From NCBI RefSeq assembly GCF_008086595.1, contig NZ_RXYA01000004.1, positions 218,611 through 282,610 of the forward strand: a stretch of 64,000 nucleotides of DNA, written 5' to 3'. Source of the DNA: Acetobacterium paludosum. Its GTDB lineage: Bacteria; Bacillota; Clostridia; Eubacteriales; Eubacteriaceae. Positions within the stretch are counted from its first letter, which is position 1. The number at the start of each line of letters is the position of its first letter. Below, one piece after another: positions 56,560-64,000 of the stretch. The notes beneath the pieces were generated by a model. That model saw nothing but the letters and a program-made list of their open reading frames with translations. It searched no databases and was not told the DNA's origin. Made by a program: the position numbers and the translations under genes.

Positions 56560-56609
56560 TGGAGCTAGCGGGCGGAATCGAACCGCCGACCTACTGATTA
56601 CGAATCAAC
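56560..56609 (-). repeat. 3' half of tRNA-Thr(CGT), attachment-site copy 1
   Basis: From the CCA end (TGG at 56560-56562): discriminator, 3' acceptor strand GCTAGCG, perfect T-arm (GGCGG/CCGCC around AATCGAA), variable loop and an anticodon arm with CGT and two wobble pairs. The 5' half is missing; other sequence follows. About 50 bp are shared with 59861-59910. Typical of a phage or island attachment site left in a tRNA gene. Confidence 0.75.
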
Positions 56610-56646
56610 AGGTAAATGGCACTATGAAAACATTTTATCATCCTTG

Positions 56647-56665
56647 TAGGACACATTTAGGACAT
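56647..56665. repeat. Integrase arm-type direct repeat beside copy 1
   Basis: TAGGACACATT followed by TAGGACAT, 11-bp period, 40 bp inside the first tRNA remnant. Similar tandem repeats lie beside copy 2, as expected for tyrosine-recombinase arm sites. Confidence 0.45.
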
Positions 56666-56890
56666 CATTTTTGATTTCCTAATTGTTTTGCTTTCATTAT
56701 TCTGTAAAACTAGTTGATATAATTTCTCAACTCCATCATCGAAAGTGTATTTTTTGAGATAATTGTGTTTTATATTTTGATACCCAAAGATCTTCACATT
56801 GTCTTTGGTGGAGGCGATCCGTACCGGTTTGAGGTGACAATTTGTTTTGGTAATCGTCATTAATTGATCTAAGTAAATCGTTCATATATA

Positions 56891-56930
56891 TGGCGTGCCC
56901 TGAGGGATACGAACCCACGACCTCTCGGGT
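56891..56930 (-). repeat. tRNA 3'-end remnant (Arg-like)
   Basis: TGG (CCA), acceptor strand GTGCCCT, a T-arm GAGGG/CCCAC with one mismatch around ATACGAA, and the variable loop are recognisable; beyond it the sequence is no longer tRNA. Probably another island end derived from a different tRNA. Confidence 0.5.
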
Positions 56931-56998
56931 CGTAGTTATATTGAGCAGTCATTTTCTCAGATCGAAACAGATTCATCTGAAACATCCGCCTATTTCTT

Positions 56999-57757
56999 TC
57001 AGTTAGTGAATGATGCCAATAAATCCCAAATCGTTTCAATGATCTGATCGAATTCAATATTTTCTGCATATGGATATTTCTTGCTGTAGTCATTCCAGAT
57101 TTTTCGGAGTTCTTGACTTTCAGAAATACTATCGATATAAACAACATAATCATCTAAATACTTAATCTCATTCTCAAAGAAAAACCATAAATGCGCACCC
57201 TCACCTGATCGTGAACGTTCCACATACATCGGAATATCATGTTTCCTGCAAACCCTTCTGATAACAGCGATATCTTCCCGCCACGTGCTTTTGTCAAAAT
57301 CAATTGCCAATAAACAACATGTATCCTTGATTGTCAATGGATACAGCCCAATCACTTCATTCCCTAATAAGTGTTTTTCCAGTTGTTTTCTGTCCAGTGG
57401 AGCAAAATTACTTTGCTTACATTCCGTACACTTTGTCCGGGGTTTATTACAGATGCCTGGTTTGAAATCATTAAAGCAATATGGAGAATAGCCTGGCTTA
57501 TTTCGCCATCGTTTGGCACAAACGTCAGTTCTGCCTCTGAAAATCGATAAAAATATATCAAGCTTTTCCTGCGTTGAACTCTTTTTTGTAATACTTGTTT
57601 TATCTTTATCATTAATTAAATTTACCGTTTCTTTAACAATACATTTAACTGTGGATTCTTCAGTGATCTTTGAATTAAGTTCCTCTATTGTTTCTTTTAG
57701 ATTTTTATTCTCTCTTAATAAAGCCTCATATTTTTTCAATAATTCAGCATACTTCAC
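56999..57757 (-). pseudogene. Truncated TOTE-type archaeo-eukaryotic primase
   Basis: 252 codons. After an N-terminal coiled coil (residues 1-60), FRGRTDVCAKRW, YSPYCFNDFKPGICNKP and CTECKQSNF (zinc-binding cysteines), ALL-type LLAIDFDKSTW (catalytic D-x-D) and SRSGEGAHLWFFFE (catalytic His) define the primase domain of TOTE conflict systems. Full-length proteins normally continue with a long C-terminal region and a helicase. Here the family sequence stops at FFENE and about 55 unrelated residues follow, so it is a 3' deletion/fusion product. It may still be expressed: the start has GAGGTGAG upstream. Confidence 0.65.
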
Positions 57758-57997
57758 TTATCTCACCTCAATGACTTCCTCTACCCATACTCATTAAAAA
57801 CAGTCACTTTCATTATTAGTATGAAAGGAGATACGAACGATTCACCAGTATTAATATTTAAGTACAAAGACTGTTTTCAGGTTGATGCACCCTAAAATTC
57901 TCAAAGCGACTAATCATTTTTTTTTCGATATTTTTGTTTACTGCTATTTGACTTTTCAGGTATTGTCTGTTCAATTAAACCAGCATATTTTTATTTA

Positions 57998-59299
57998 TTA
58001 TAGATTTATTTGCAATGTATTGATTGCCCACAAAGGTAAATTAATTAACCAATCTTCCTGTTTATAATCCGTCATTGCTGTCCGAATTGATATTTTGGGA
58101 TTAAATTTTTCATAATATGTTTTCAGACTTTTGGCTTTTAAATTGGTCTCCGCCTTAACCTCAATGGGAAATATATTGCTTTCATTATCAACGAGGAAAT
58201 CAATCTCTGCGCCGCCACGCTCATTTGTCCAATAATAGGTTTCAATGCCATGCAGCGTCTTTAATTGCTGGAGCACATACTGCTCGGTCAAAGCGCCTTT
58301 AAACTCTTTAAACAGCTCGTTACCATCAAGGAGAACGGTTTGATTCAGCCTGACCATGCAGGATAGTAAACCAACGTCCAATAAGAACAATTTGAATGCC
58401 TTTAAGTCTTCATATGCCTTTAATGGCAGGCCCGGTTTTGTTACCCGTTGTACTTTGTGAATAAGACCGCAATCCGTCAGCCAGAGCATGGCCATTTCAT
58501 AGTCTTTAGCTCGTGACCCTTCCTTGATCAGACCGTAGATAAACTTCTTGTTTTCTTTGGTGAGCTGAGAAGGGATACTGTTCCATAGCATCCGAATACG
58601 TGGGATCACTTCATTTGGCGCATGTTTCGAAAAATCCTGTTCATAGGCGATAAGAATCCGCTGCTGGATCTCTCTTGCCTCATTAAAATCCTGATGAGCT
58701 GCGAAGCTGACAACGACTTCCGGCATCCCACCTACAAAATAGTAGTATTTGAGCAAGTCAATAAATTCCTGTTTAAATGTGTTCGCCAGTTCATAATCGC
58801 CTTTTTCGATGAGTTCAACAAATTGCTCTTTCCCCATTGCTTTCATAAATTCAATAAATGACAGGGGATACAGGTCCAGAAATTCCACCTTACCAACCGG
58901 AAATGACGTACCCTGATGCAAGGCAACACCCAGTAATGACCCCGCACAAATAATTTGATATTCCGGTGCATTTTCGTTGAAATACTTGAGAGCCGTCAAT
59001 GCTTTAGGCACTTCCTGTATTTCGTCAAAAATGAGCAGCGTATTTTCCGGGCTGATTTTGTGTCCTGCATAAAGTTCCAAGCCTGTGATAATCCGTTCAA
59101 TTTTCATATTCGCTTCAAAAAGATCCTTCATCTGCCTATTATTGTCAAAACTGATATAAACAACTTGACGATAAGCTTGCTGTCCAAAGTTTTTCATCAG
59201 CCAGGTCTTGCCAACCTGCCGGGCGCCTCGAATAATCAGTGGCTTTTTATTTTCCTTCTGCTTCCATTTATGGAGCTGTCCCATTGCTTGTCGATCCAT
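57998..59299 (-). CDS. AAA_14/DUF4143 ATPase
   Basis: 433 residues from the ATG at 59299, six bases after GAGGTG. Walker A RGARQVGKTWLMKNFG near 27, Walker B LLIFDEIQEVP near 90, then the DUF4143 C-terminal domain with LFLLDVGLLSCMV and a PD-(D/E)xK-like end (GGAEIDFLVDNES, IFPIEVKAE). This family is widespread in bacteria and archaea, often in islands and beside toxin-antitoxin genes; its function is unclear. It is the only clearly intact gene in this small island. Confidence 0.85.
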   Translation of the reverse strand: MDRQAMGQLHKWKQKENKKPLIIRGARQVGKTWLMKNFGQQAYRQVVYISFDNNRQMKDLFEANMKIERIITGLELYAGHKISPENTLLIFDEIQEVPKALTALKYFNENAPEYQIICAGSLLGVALHQGTSFPVGKVEFLDLYPLSFIEFMKAMGKEQFVELIEKGDYELANTFKQEFIDLLKYYYFVGGMPEVVVSFAAHQDFNEAREIQQRILIAYEQDFSKHAPNEVIPRIRMLWNSIPSQLTKENKKFIYGLIKEGSRAKDYEMAMLWLTDCGLIHKVQRVTKPGLPLKAYEDLKAFKLFLLDVGLLSCMVRLNQTVLLDGNELFKEFKGALTEQYVLQQLKTLHGIETYYWTNERGGAEIDFLVDNESNIFPIEVKAETNLKAKSLKTYYEKFNPKISIRTAMTDYKQEDWLINLPLWAINTLQINL

Positions 59300-59461
59300 T
59301 TTCATCACCTCATAATGATATTTTAGTTTACAGCAACATAAATTACAACGATTATTTGCTTTTCAACCACATTTTTTACGGCGTATATATATTTGTGTTG
59401 TATAATACATATAAAATCTATCATAGGTATCTCAGCAATGTACAGTATTGTCATAGTTAGT

Positions 59462-59581
59462 ACAACAGTGTTAATACCGGAATTAAAGCAACCTGCCATT
59501 GCAAGCCTAGAGAATCTAAAGGCAACACCTAGAATTAATACAATCTTTAAGCTCTTGAATCCTTTAGGTTATATGTTTTAG
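59462..59581 (+). pseudogene. Fragment of an XRE-type antitoxin
   Basis: The frame encodes LKQPAIASLENLKATPRINT followed by IFKLLNPLGYMF, closely following the recognition helix and end of HigA-like helix-turn-helix antitoxins (QPAIARLE..K..P.LDTL.KLL..LG). The N-terminal half is missing and the upstream frame is unrelated. Confidence 0.5.
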
Positions 59582-59718
59582 GGATGGAAAACATGGATGG
59601 CTACAACAGTTATACTTTGGTCATTGTTCCCAAGAAAAAAAACACATAATTAAAGCACAAATAATATCAACAAACATCAACGTTGAAAATTCGGCTATGA
59701 GATTCCCCCAATTTTGGG

Positions 59719-59756
59719 TACATCTATAACTACGGTTATAGATGTATTTTATTTTG
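59719..59756 (+). terminator. Hairpin after the antitoxin fragment
   Basis: Perfect 12-bp arms (59719-59730, 59735-59746), four-base loop, followed by TTTTATTTTG. Confidence 0.6.
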
Positions 59757-59760
59757 CATC

Positions 59761-59783
59761 CAGTCCCCAAATAGTCCCCAAAT
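59761..59783. repeat. Tandem AGTCCCCAAAT repeat
   Basis: Two 11-bp copies in direct orientation, about 80 bp from the second tRNA remnant. Such repeats typically flank tRNA attachment cores and bind the arm-binding domain of tyrosine integrases. Confidence 0.5.
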
Positions 59784-59824
59784 CATGGTTTTTTCACTAA
59801 TATTCAAATTTTATGCAATAAAAA

Positions 59825-59847
59825 AAGAGAACCACAACGGTTCTCTT
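59825..59847 (-). terminator. Terminator next to the second tRNA-Thr remnant
   Basis: AAGAGAACC and GGTTCTCTT form perfect 9-bp arms with a five-base loop; T-run on the minus strand. Confidence 0.65.
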
Positions 59848-59860
59848 ATGCGATTTTTAC

Positions 59861-59910
59861 TGGAGCTAGCGGGCGGAATCGAACCGCCGACCTACTGATT
59901 ACGAATCAGT
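59861..59910 (-). repeat. 3' half of tRNA-Thr(CGT), attachment-site copy 2
   Basis: Same 3' acceptor strand, T-arm and variable loop as copy 1, with a perfectly paired anticodon arm (ACTGA/TCAGT around the CGT anticodon). D-arm and 5' acceptor strand are absent. A tandem repeat ACGACACTATTACGACAC (59948-59965) follows on the right. Confidence 0.78.
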
Positions 59911-60121
59911 AGGTAAATGGCATATTACAGACAATAATATATGATTCACGACACTATTACGACACGTTTCACTCTTTTTTTCAATTGCTAACACATCGGG
60001 GCCGTCATCCTTTATGTAAGACACTTATTGCCAAAAGAAATATACAAATAATAATAATCACTATAACTTCATTGTCACTTTATTTGATAGTGGCTTCTAT
60101 TCCGGTTGTTCTAAATTTCCG

Positions 60122-60298
60122 TTTCTTTCAGGAACGCCATATTCATGTAACGTTTAATACCCTATTCGATACCAGCAACATGCCCAAGTCCCGCGCGAAT
60201 AGTATCAATGCACACTGGTCATCCGGAAAAGCACCAATGGCTTTGGTACATCGTTTTTTAAGCCATTCAATGGTATTATTTTTTCGAATTCGCTTCAT
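60122..60298 (-). mobile_element. IS256-family transposase C-terminal remnant
   Basis: MKRIRKNNTIEWLKKRCTKA and IGAFPDDQCALIL resemble the C-terminal end of mutator/IS256 transposases (RTNNxIERLNxExKRRTxAIGAFPDxxSAL). A frameshift and a W-to-stop change precede GIKRYMNMAF in another frame. No terminal repeats found. Confidence 0.55.
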
Positions 60299-60343
60299 GT
60301 GTTGAGTCAAGAATACATTTAGGTAAGGGGCTCATCAATGTGA

Positions 60344-63300
60344 TTAAAGATGAGGAGTCAGTCTAGCAAGACTTTCAGCCAGCAAAGTTTTGATTTTTTC
60401 AATTCCTGGATTCTCGCTGCTCAAGTTTTCCAGTCGCTCCACTGTTTCCATTGCTGCTACCGGGTCCTGATGACGGGTCAGTCTAGCAAGACTTTCGGCC
60501 AGATAAATTTTGATTTCCTCAATTCCCGGATTCTCACTGCTCAAGTTTTCCAGTCGCTCCACCGTTTCCATTGCTGCTGCCGGGTCCTGATTAATGGTCA
60601 GTCCAACAAGACCTAATGTCAGAAAAATTTTCATATCCTCAATTCCCGGATTCTCGCTGTTCAAGTTTTCCAGTCGCTCCACCGTTTCCATTGCTGCTAC
60701 CGGGTCCTGATGATGGGTCAGACCAGCAAGACTTTCGGCTAGATAAATTTTGATTTTCTCAATTCCCGGATTCTCACTGCTCAAGTTTTCCAGTCGCTCC
60801 ACCGTTTCCATTGCTGCTGCCGGGTCCTGATTAATGGTCAGTCCAACAAGACCTAATGTCAGAAAAATTTTCATATCCTCAATTCCCGGATTCTCGTTGC
60901 TCAAGTTTTCCAGTCGCTCCACCGCTTCCACGGCTGCTGGCAGTTCCTGATCAAGCGCCAGTTTAACAAGACAATTGGCCAGTGTCAATTTGATTTCCTG
61001 AACTTCCGGATTCTCGCTGCTCAAGTTTCCCAGACGCTCTACTGTTTCCATTGCTGCTGCCAAGTCCTGATGACGGGTCAGACCAGCTAGACCTTCAGCC
61101 AGTGCCCTTTTGATACTCTCATTTTCCGGATTCTCGCTGTTCAAGTTTTCCAGTCGCTCCACCGTTTCCATTGCTGCTACCGGGTCCTGATGACGGGTCA
61201 GTCTAGCAAGACCTTCAAACAGTGCCATTTTGATTCTCTCATTTTCCGGATTCTCGTTGCTCAAGTTTTCCAGTCGCTTCACCGTTTCCGCGGTTGCTGC
61301 CAGATCCTGATGACGGGTCAGTTTAGCAAGACCTTCAGCCAGTACCATTTTGATTCTCTCATTTTCCGGATTCTCGCTGCTCAAGTTTTCCAGTCGCTTC
61401 ACCGTTTCCGCGGTTACTCCCAAGTCCTGCTGAAGCCTCTGTAATACAAGAATTTCAGCCAGACAAGCCTTGATTTCCTCTATTCCCGGATTCTTGCTGC
61501 TCAAGTTTTCCAATCGCTCCACCACTTCCGCGGCTGCTACCGGGTCCTGATTACGGATCAGTCCAGCAAGACCTTCGGCTAGACAAATTTTGATTTTCTC
61601 AATTCCCGGATTCTCGCTGCTCAAGTTTTCCAGTCGCTTCACCGTTTCCATTGCTGCTGCCGGGTCCTGATCAAGCGCCTGAACTGCAAGACTTTCAGCC
61701 AGATAAATTTTGATTTCCTCAATTCCCCGATTCTCGCTGCTCAAGTTTTCCAGTCGCTTCACCGTTTCCATTGCTGCTGCCGGATCCTGATCAAAGATCA
61801 GAATATACAAACAGACACTCAATAATATTTTGTTTTCATTGGAATCTGGTGTTATAAAAAACCATTTCTCATTGAATAACTTTTTAAAATTTTCAGCACA
61901 ATTCATTCCATCATTAAAACATCTTCCCAAAAAAATGTAATAATTTTGCCCTCCAATCTTTTGTGCGGCTTCGATTACGGCTTCTTTTTCACTTTGAGAT
62001 CTGAACACCTCTTGAAACAGTACCAAGGACAAATATTCTCCCAGAATGTCAGGTGTGTAAGGTCTTATAACCAGCTCATTTTCCTGTAGCAGTGCCATTA
62101 ACTCCGAATTAAATGCGAATGCGTTGCTTAACCTTTCACAATCTTTTTGTAAAAATACCGGTAAATCTACAGGTGGATCTTCCAAATTGAGCATTTCTGT
62201 CATGGTTGCAAAACAAAGCAACCGATTATAGGCTTTGTAGATGTCTTCGGTCAACCCGGCAAACCGATTCTTAATATTCTGAAGTTCCCTTTTGACAATG
62301 TAGTCAGATAATTGGTTTTTATCCCAATTTCGCCATTTTTCTGTATTTTCGTTTCTGGCATCTAAAATCATCATTAAGAATAAAATTCGTTTTTCTGGAT
62401 CCACTTCAGCCAATTGTGTTAATACGCTGTTTAATTCATTTTCATTAATTTGTTTTGAATAGTTCTCAAGCAAATAATTACTGGCGAGCTTCTTCAATTT
62501 TTCATCATTGATTGTTTTTAGCTTGTAAAATTCTTTATATCGTGTGCCTTTAATAACCGTTGTATCAAAGTTGTTTTTATACCATAAAGCACTCTCATCT
62601 GCTTCTCTTTCAATTAGTAGGATGCGTATTTTTTTTGAGAGTGTACAGCTGCTAGCCAATCCTGTGATAAACTCGGCGATAATTTGTGATCTTATCTGAA
62701 CATAGTCGACAACAAGTAACAGATTATCTGGATAACTCCAATCAAACCAGTTTGATTTATTATAGGAGATGAAGAAGGCATCCTGTAGAAATAACATTTT
62801 CCAGGATACCATCATCATGTTTGATTCAATAAATTCTAAAACCAGTCTACTTTTACCGGTTCCTCCTGAAGCAATGATTGCCCACCATAAAAACTGACGG
62901 TCGTCGTTCAGAAAATCCATTAGTACTTTCATTTCACCTTCGCGACCGGTAAAAGGCATTTTCTTTGATCGATAATCCAGATCACTGATTCCTTCTAGCG
63001 AAGGTTTTTTTAAACTGTCAATGCAAATTTCAAACTCGCTTTTTTTTCGCCCGAAAGGGCTTTTGTTTTCAGGCATACCCATAAAAATCGATCTTTTCCA
63101 AATCTTTTCATCTGGTTCAAATCCTATGCCACTTTTCCACTTCCACCCATTTAAAACCGCTTTATCGCTATCCCCTTCCCATTCACCGACAATCACTCCA
63201 AATTCTGAATAGGTATCCCGTGGATTCGGAGTTGAGCAGTAACACGTTATACACGGAATCTGTTTATTTTGATCGTCTTCGTATGTGATCTGTGTTACTC

Positions 63301-63878
63301 CACTGAGATGTGTGTCGCCACAAAAGTACGCATGAACATTGTTAATTCTGATGTAATCTTTGATTCTACTCTGCTGCTCTTCATTTATATTCCCAAACGG
63401 ATTGTGTGCCAGCAAAAAAGTTGGTCGGTTTACTGTCTCAATACTGGAAAGTCCATCAATATCAATCATTTGATTTTTTTTTTCAATTCCATCTGCGATA
63501 AGAGCCGAGTTGCAGTGAATAAAATCAATAGTGTCATTCCATGTTCTTTTATGTACTAACGCAGCATTATCAACATAATCAGGAATCAAAACTTTCAGAA
63601 ATTTGTTATAACCATCAAATCTCCCATATAAATCTTTTAAGGTATTGTTAATGTCAAGTGGCTTCTTTCATACACTTGATATCACTTCTTCAAGTTCTTC
63701 AATCGGTGTACAGCAATCATGGTTTCCCGGAACAATAAACAAGTCTTTTGTGATTTCCAATTCTAAAGTTTCCATCAACCTTTTTAGAAAATCAGCGGAC
63801 TTTTCAAACGTTTTCGTTTTAGAATAGTTATCAAAATCTCCGGTCACTATCACAAAATTGATTCCTTTATTTCCCCCC
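60344..63878 (-). pseudogene. Metallophosphatase - STAND NTPase - repeat protein, disrupted
   Basis: In one reading frame: remnant of a calcineurin-like phosphoesterase (INFVIVTGDFDNY, IVPGNHDCC, then LAHNPFG and CGDTHLSG), a STAND-type NTPase (Walker A IASGGTGKSRLV near 62870, Walker B NLLLVVDYVQIR) and a C-terminal array of twelve 40-residue TPR-like helical repeats. The frame is broken by a single TGA at 63668-63670, and the 5' end is cut off by an IS3-family insertion near 63879. The 1081-codon part downstream of the stop stays open. The domain order (N-terminal effector, NTPase, repeat sensor) is that of NLR-like bacterial defence proteins; the role is inferred. Confidence 0.7.
60356..61800 (-). 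repeat. Twelve tandem 120-bp coding repeats
   Basis: The motif TCAAGTTTTCCAGTCGCT recurs with small changes every 120 bp from 60421 to 61741. Each unit encodes 40 residues of the form AAMETVERLENLSSENPGIE plus LAExLAxLTRHQDPV. Units are very similar in DNA as well as protein, which indicates recent expansion and gene conversion. Confidence 0.92.
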
Positions 63879-64000
63879 TGTGTTAGGATAGTTGTCAGGT
63901 AGAGAAAAATACTTTATTATAGTAATTAACAAAGATGAAGGAGCCACCTGATGACACGATACAGTAAGGAATTCAAAGACAACATTATCAAACAGATGAT
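63879..64000 (+). mobile_element. Left end of an IS3-family insertion sequence
   Basis: The end begins TGTGTTAGGATAGTTGTCAG, right where the metallophosphatase coding sequence stops. An orfA-type frame (MTRYSKEFKDNIIKQM) starts at 63951 after GAAGGAG and runs off the window. It is a different element from the remnant at 35.3-35.5 kb. Confidence 0.75.
63951..64000 (+). CDS. IS3-family transposase OrfA, N-terminus only
   Basis: 16 codons are visible: MTRYSKEFKDNIIKQM, the typical basic start of the helix-turn-helix OrfA of IS3 elements. Preceded by AAGGAG at a suitable distance. Confidence 0.7.
   Translation, partial: MTRYSKEFKDNIIKQM

Noticed and set aside
56560..56609. A functional tRNA-Thr gene
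   Set aside because: Only the anticodon arm, T-arm and 3' acceptor strand are present; the D-arm and 5' acceptor strand are replaced by unrelated sequence. The same holds for 59861-59910.
59985..60305. 106-residue plus-strand protein
   Set aside because: It lies opposite a recognisable IS256-type transposase remnant and has no family resemblance or ribosome binding site.
60350..61444. Plus-strand frames across the 120-bp repeats
   Set aside because: They are shadows of the minus-strand repeat protein; their apparent repeats follow from the 120-bp period being divisible by three.
60356..61800. CRISPR array
   Set aside because: The period is 120 bp with no unique spacers; the whole unit is conserved coding sequence in one open frame.
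63645..63670. Frameshift in the metallophosphatase-STAND gene
   Set aside because: The two parts are in the same frame; the break is a single TGA codon, not a shift.

Overview
The window is AT-rich, dense in short intergenic spaces and almost wholly of low-GC Gram-positive type: sortase with an LPXTG surface protein, LytTR regulators, strong AGGAGG-like ribosome binding sites. Together with molybdenum hydroxylases, lipoate-linked redox proteins, a nitrogenase-like operon and a very large signalling complement, it suggests a strictly anaerobic clostridial organism, most likely an acetogen of the Acetobacterium/Eubacterium type (inference from content, not from a database match).

Layout. 1-8.2 kb: end of a CYTH phosphatase gene, then a molybdenum block made of modABC, a divergent HTH-TOBE regulator, a molbindin and a three-subunit xanthine dehydrogenase-type hydroxylase. 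8.3-30 kb: a signalling region with three large cyclic-di-GMP proteins, a PHP phosphoesterase, small unknown proteins, a LytTR response regulator with an AgrC-like kinase, a large chemoreceptor, an HD-GYP protein, a membrane diguanylate cyclase and an Mga-like regulator. Four promoters here share one precisely spaced tandem operator, which ties the LytTR system to cyclic-di-GMP turnover, chemoreception and the Mga-like gene. 30-36.2 kb: a 1419-residue LPQTG surface adhesin with its sortase, an IS3 remnant and a CPBP protease. 36.7-45 kb: an RNA methylase, then a lipoate block (two lipoate ligases, lipoyl synthase, a free lipoyl domain, dihydrolipoamide dehydrogenase) next to a tight five-gene operon (HdrA-like protein, ferredoxin, DGC-GcvH fusion, two DGC proteins). 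No glycine-cleavage P or T protein and no 2-oxoacid dehydrogenase is present, so the lipoyl carriers probably serve another redox or sulfur reaction.

45-46.1 kb: an AbiE-type antitoxin with a decayed toxin. 46.5-56 kb: a nine-gene operon, visibly richer in GC, with an Fe-siderophore/cobalamin-type ABC importer, a methyltransferase, nitrogenase-like NifD/NifK/NifH proteins, a DUF4213/DUF364 protein and a MoeA-like protein. All six P-cluster cysteines are kept, but both FeMo-cofactor ligands are replaced, so it should not be a nitrogenase. A long leader precedes it.

56.5-64 kb: a decayed tandem island. Two 3' halves of tRNA-Thr(CGT) mark attachment sites. Between and beyond them lie a truncated TOTE-type primase, an AAA-ATPase/DUF4143 protein, toxin-antitoxin and IS256 remnants, and a metallophosphatase-STAND NTPase with twelve 120-bp repeats, broken by an in-frame UGA and by an IS3-family element running off the window end.
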